Shown one piece after another: positions 63,957 to 64,000 of a stretch of 64,000 nt of DNA (positions are counted from its first letter, which is position 1; each line of letters starts with the position of its first letter). The DNA lies in assembly GCF_022829365.1 (NCBI RefSeq), contig NZ_JAKSYJ010000114.1, positions 1 through 64,000 of the forward strand, given 5' to 3'. The notes beneath the pieces are model-generated. The model was given only the letters and a program-made list of their open reading frames with translations, searched no databases and was not told where the DNA came from. Source of the stretch: Methylobacterium sp. J-077 (lineage in GTDB: Bacteria > Pseudomonadota > Alphaproteobacteria > Rhizobiales > Beijerinckiaceae). A program made the translations under genes and the position numbers.

Positions 63957-64000
63957 CGGCGTGATCCCACGCAGGTCCGAGGAAGGGATGATCGAGGGCT

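Overview
The window looks like a chromosomal segment of a high-GC alphaproteobacterium, most likely Methylobacterium or a close relative (inference). The signs are a Ros/MucR-type regulator, a FecR-domain RTX protein paired with a CHASE2 cyclase, a DUF4142 and a DUF3307 protein, intergenic hairpin repeats, two branched-chain amino-acid (Liv) ABC transporters and a TRAP locus. No rRNA or phage structural genes were seen. One tRNA-Ser(GGA) was found.

1-9 kb is a patchy cell-surface polysaccharide region. It has the end of a glycosyltransferase, a low-GC ABC-2 polysaccharide-export permease, a small HNH nuclease pair, a compact exosortase cassette (sorted substrate, exosortase, membrane-anchored partner) and a KpsE/Wzz-like export protein. 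9-15 kb is a loose set of small genes: Mrr-like protein, single-domain response regulator, MucR-like regulator, two hypotheticals, a cNMP-binding/EAL phosphodiesterase and a DUF3307 membrane protein, with long gene-poor gaps.

15-24.5 kb is a type I secretion locus. A roughly 1050-residue FecR/VCBS/RTX protein and a CHASE2 adenylate/guanylate cyclase lie on the minus strand. A PrtD-like ABC exporter and its HlyD-family adaptor lie divergently on the plus strand. Between them is a small exported protein with a Cys-Ile-Gly-Cys motif. 24.5-26.6 kb holds IS3 and integrase fragments, a DUF4142 gene and a 5'-truncated gene, ending at tRNA-Ser. 26.7-31.2 kb has glgX, an SsuA-like binding protein and a damaged IS5-family element. 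31.4-34.4 kb has a phosphomannomutase/FkbM glycan module.

34.5-47.5 kb is a carbon-catabolism region. A TRAP binding protein with an acyl-CoA synthetase lies on the plus strand. A minus-strand run carries SDR, split transketolase (N and C subunits), a threonate-dehydrogenase-like enzyme, TRAP DctP, fused DctQM and a full-length transketolase, headed by a LysR regulator. 47.6-50.1 kb is a cluster of small exported proteins, three of which carry C-x-G-C, the same motif as the protein at 21 kb. This recurring exported motif is the best candidate for something undescribed.

50.2-57 kb is a complete Liv operon with a DapA-family enzyme and a GntR/FCD regulator. 57.0-58.4 kb is an AT-richer scar with an IS5-type remnant. 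58.4-64 kb is a second Liv system (LivFGMH) followed by 5-oxoprolinase genes: pxpA is intact, pxpB looks frameshifted and 5'-shortened, and pxpC has an in-frame TGA. All functional calls are from reading translations and motifs; no database search was possible.
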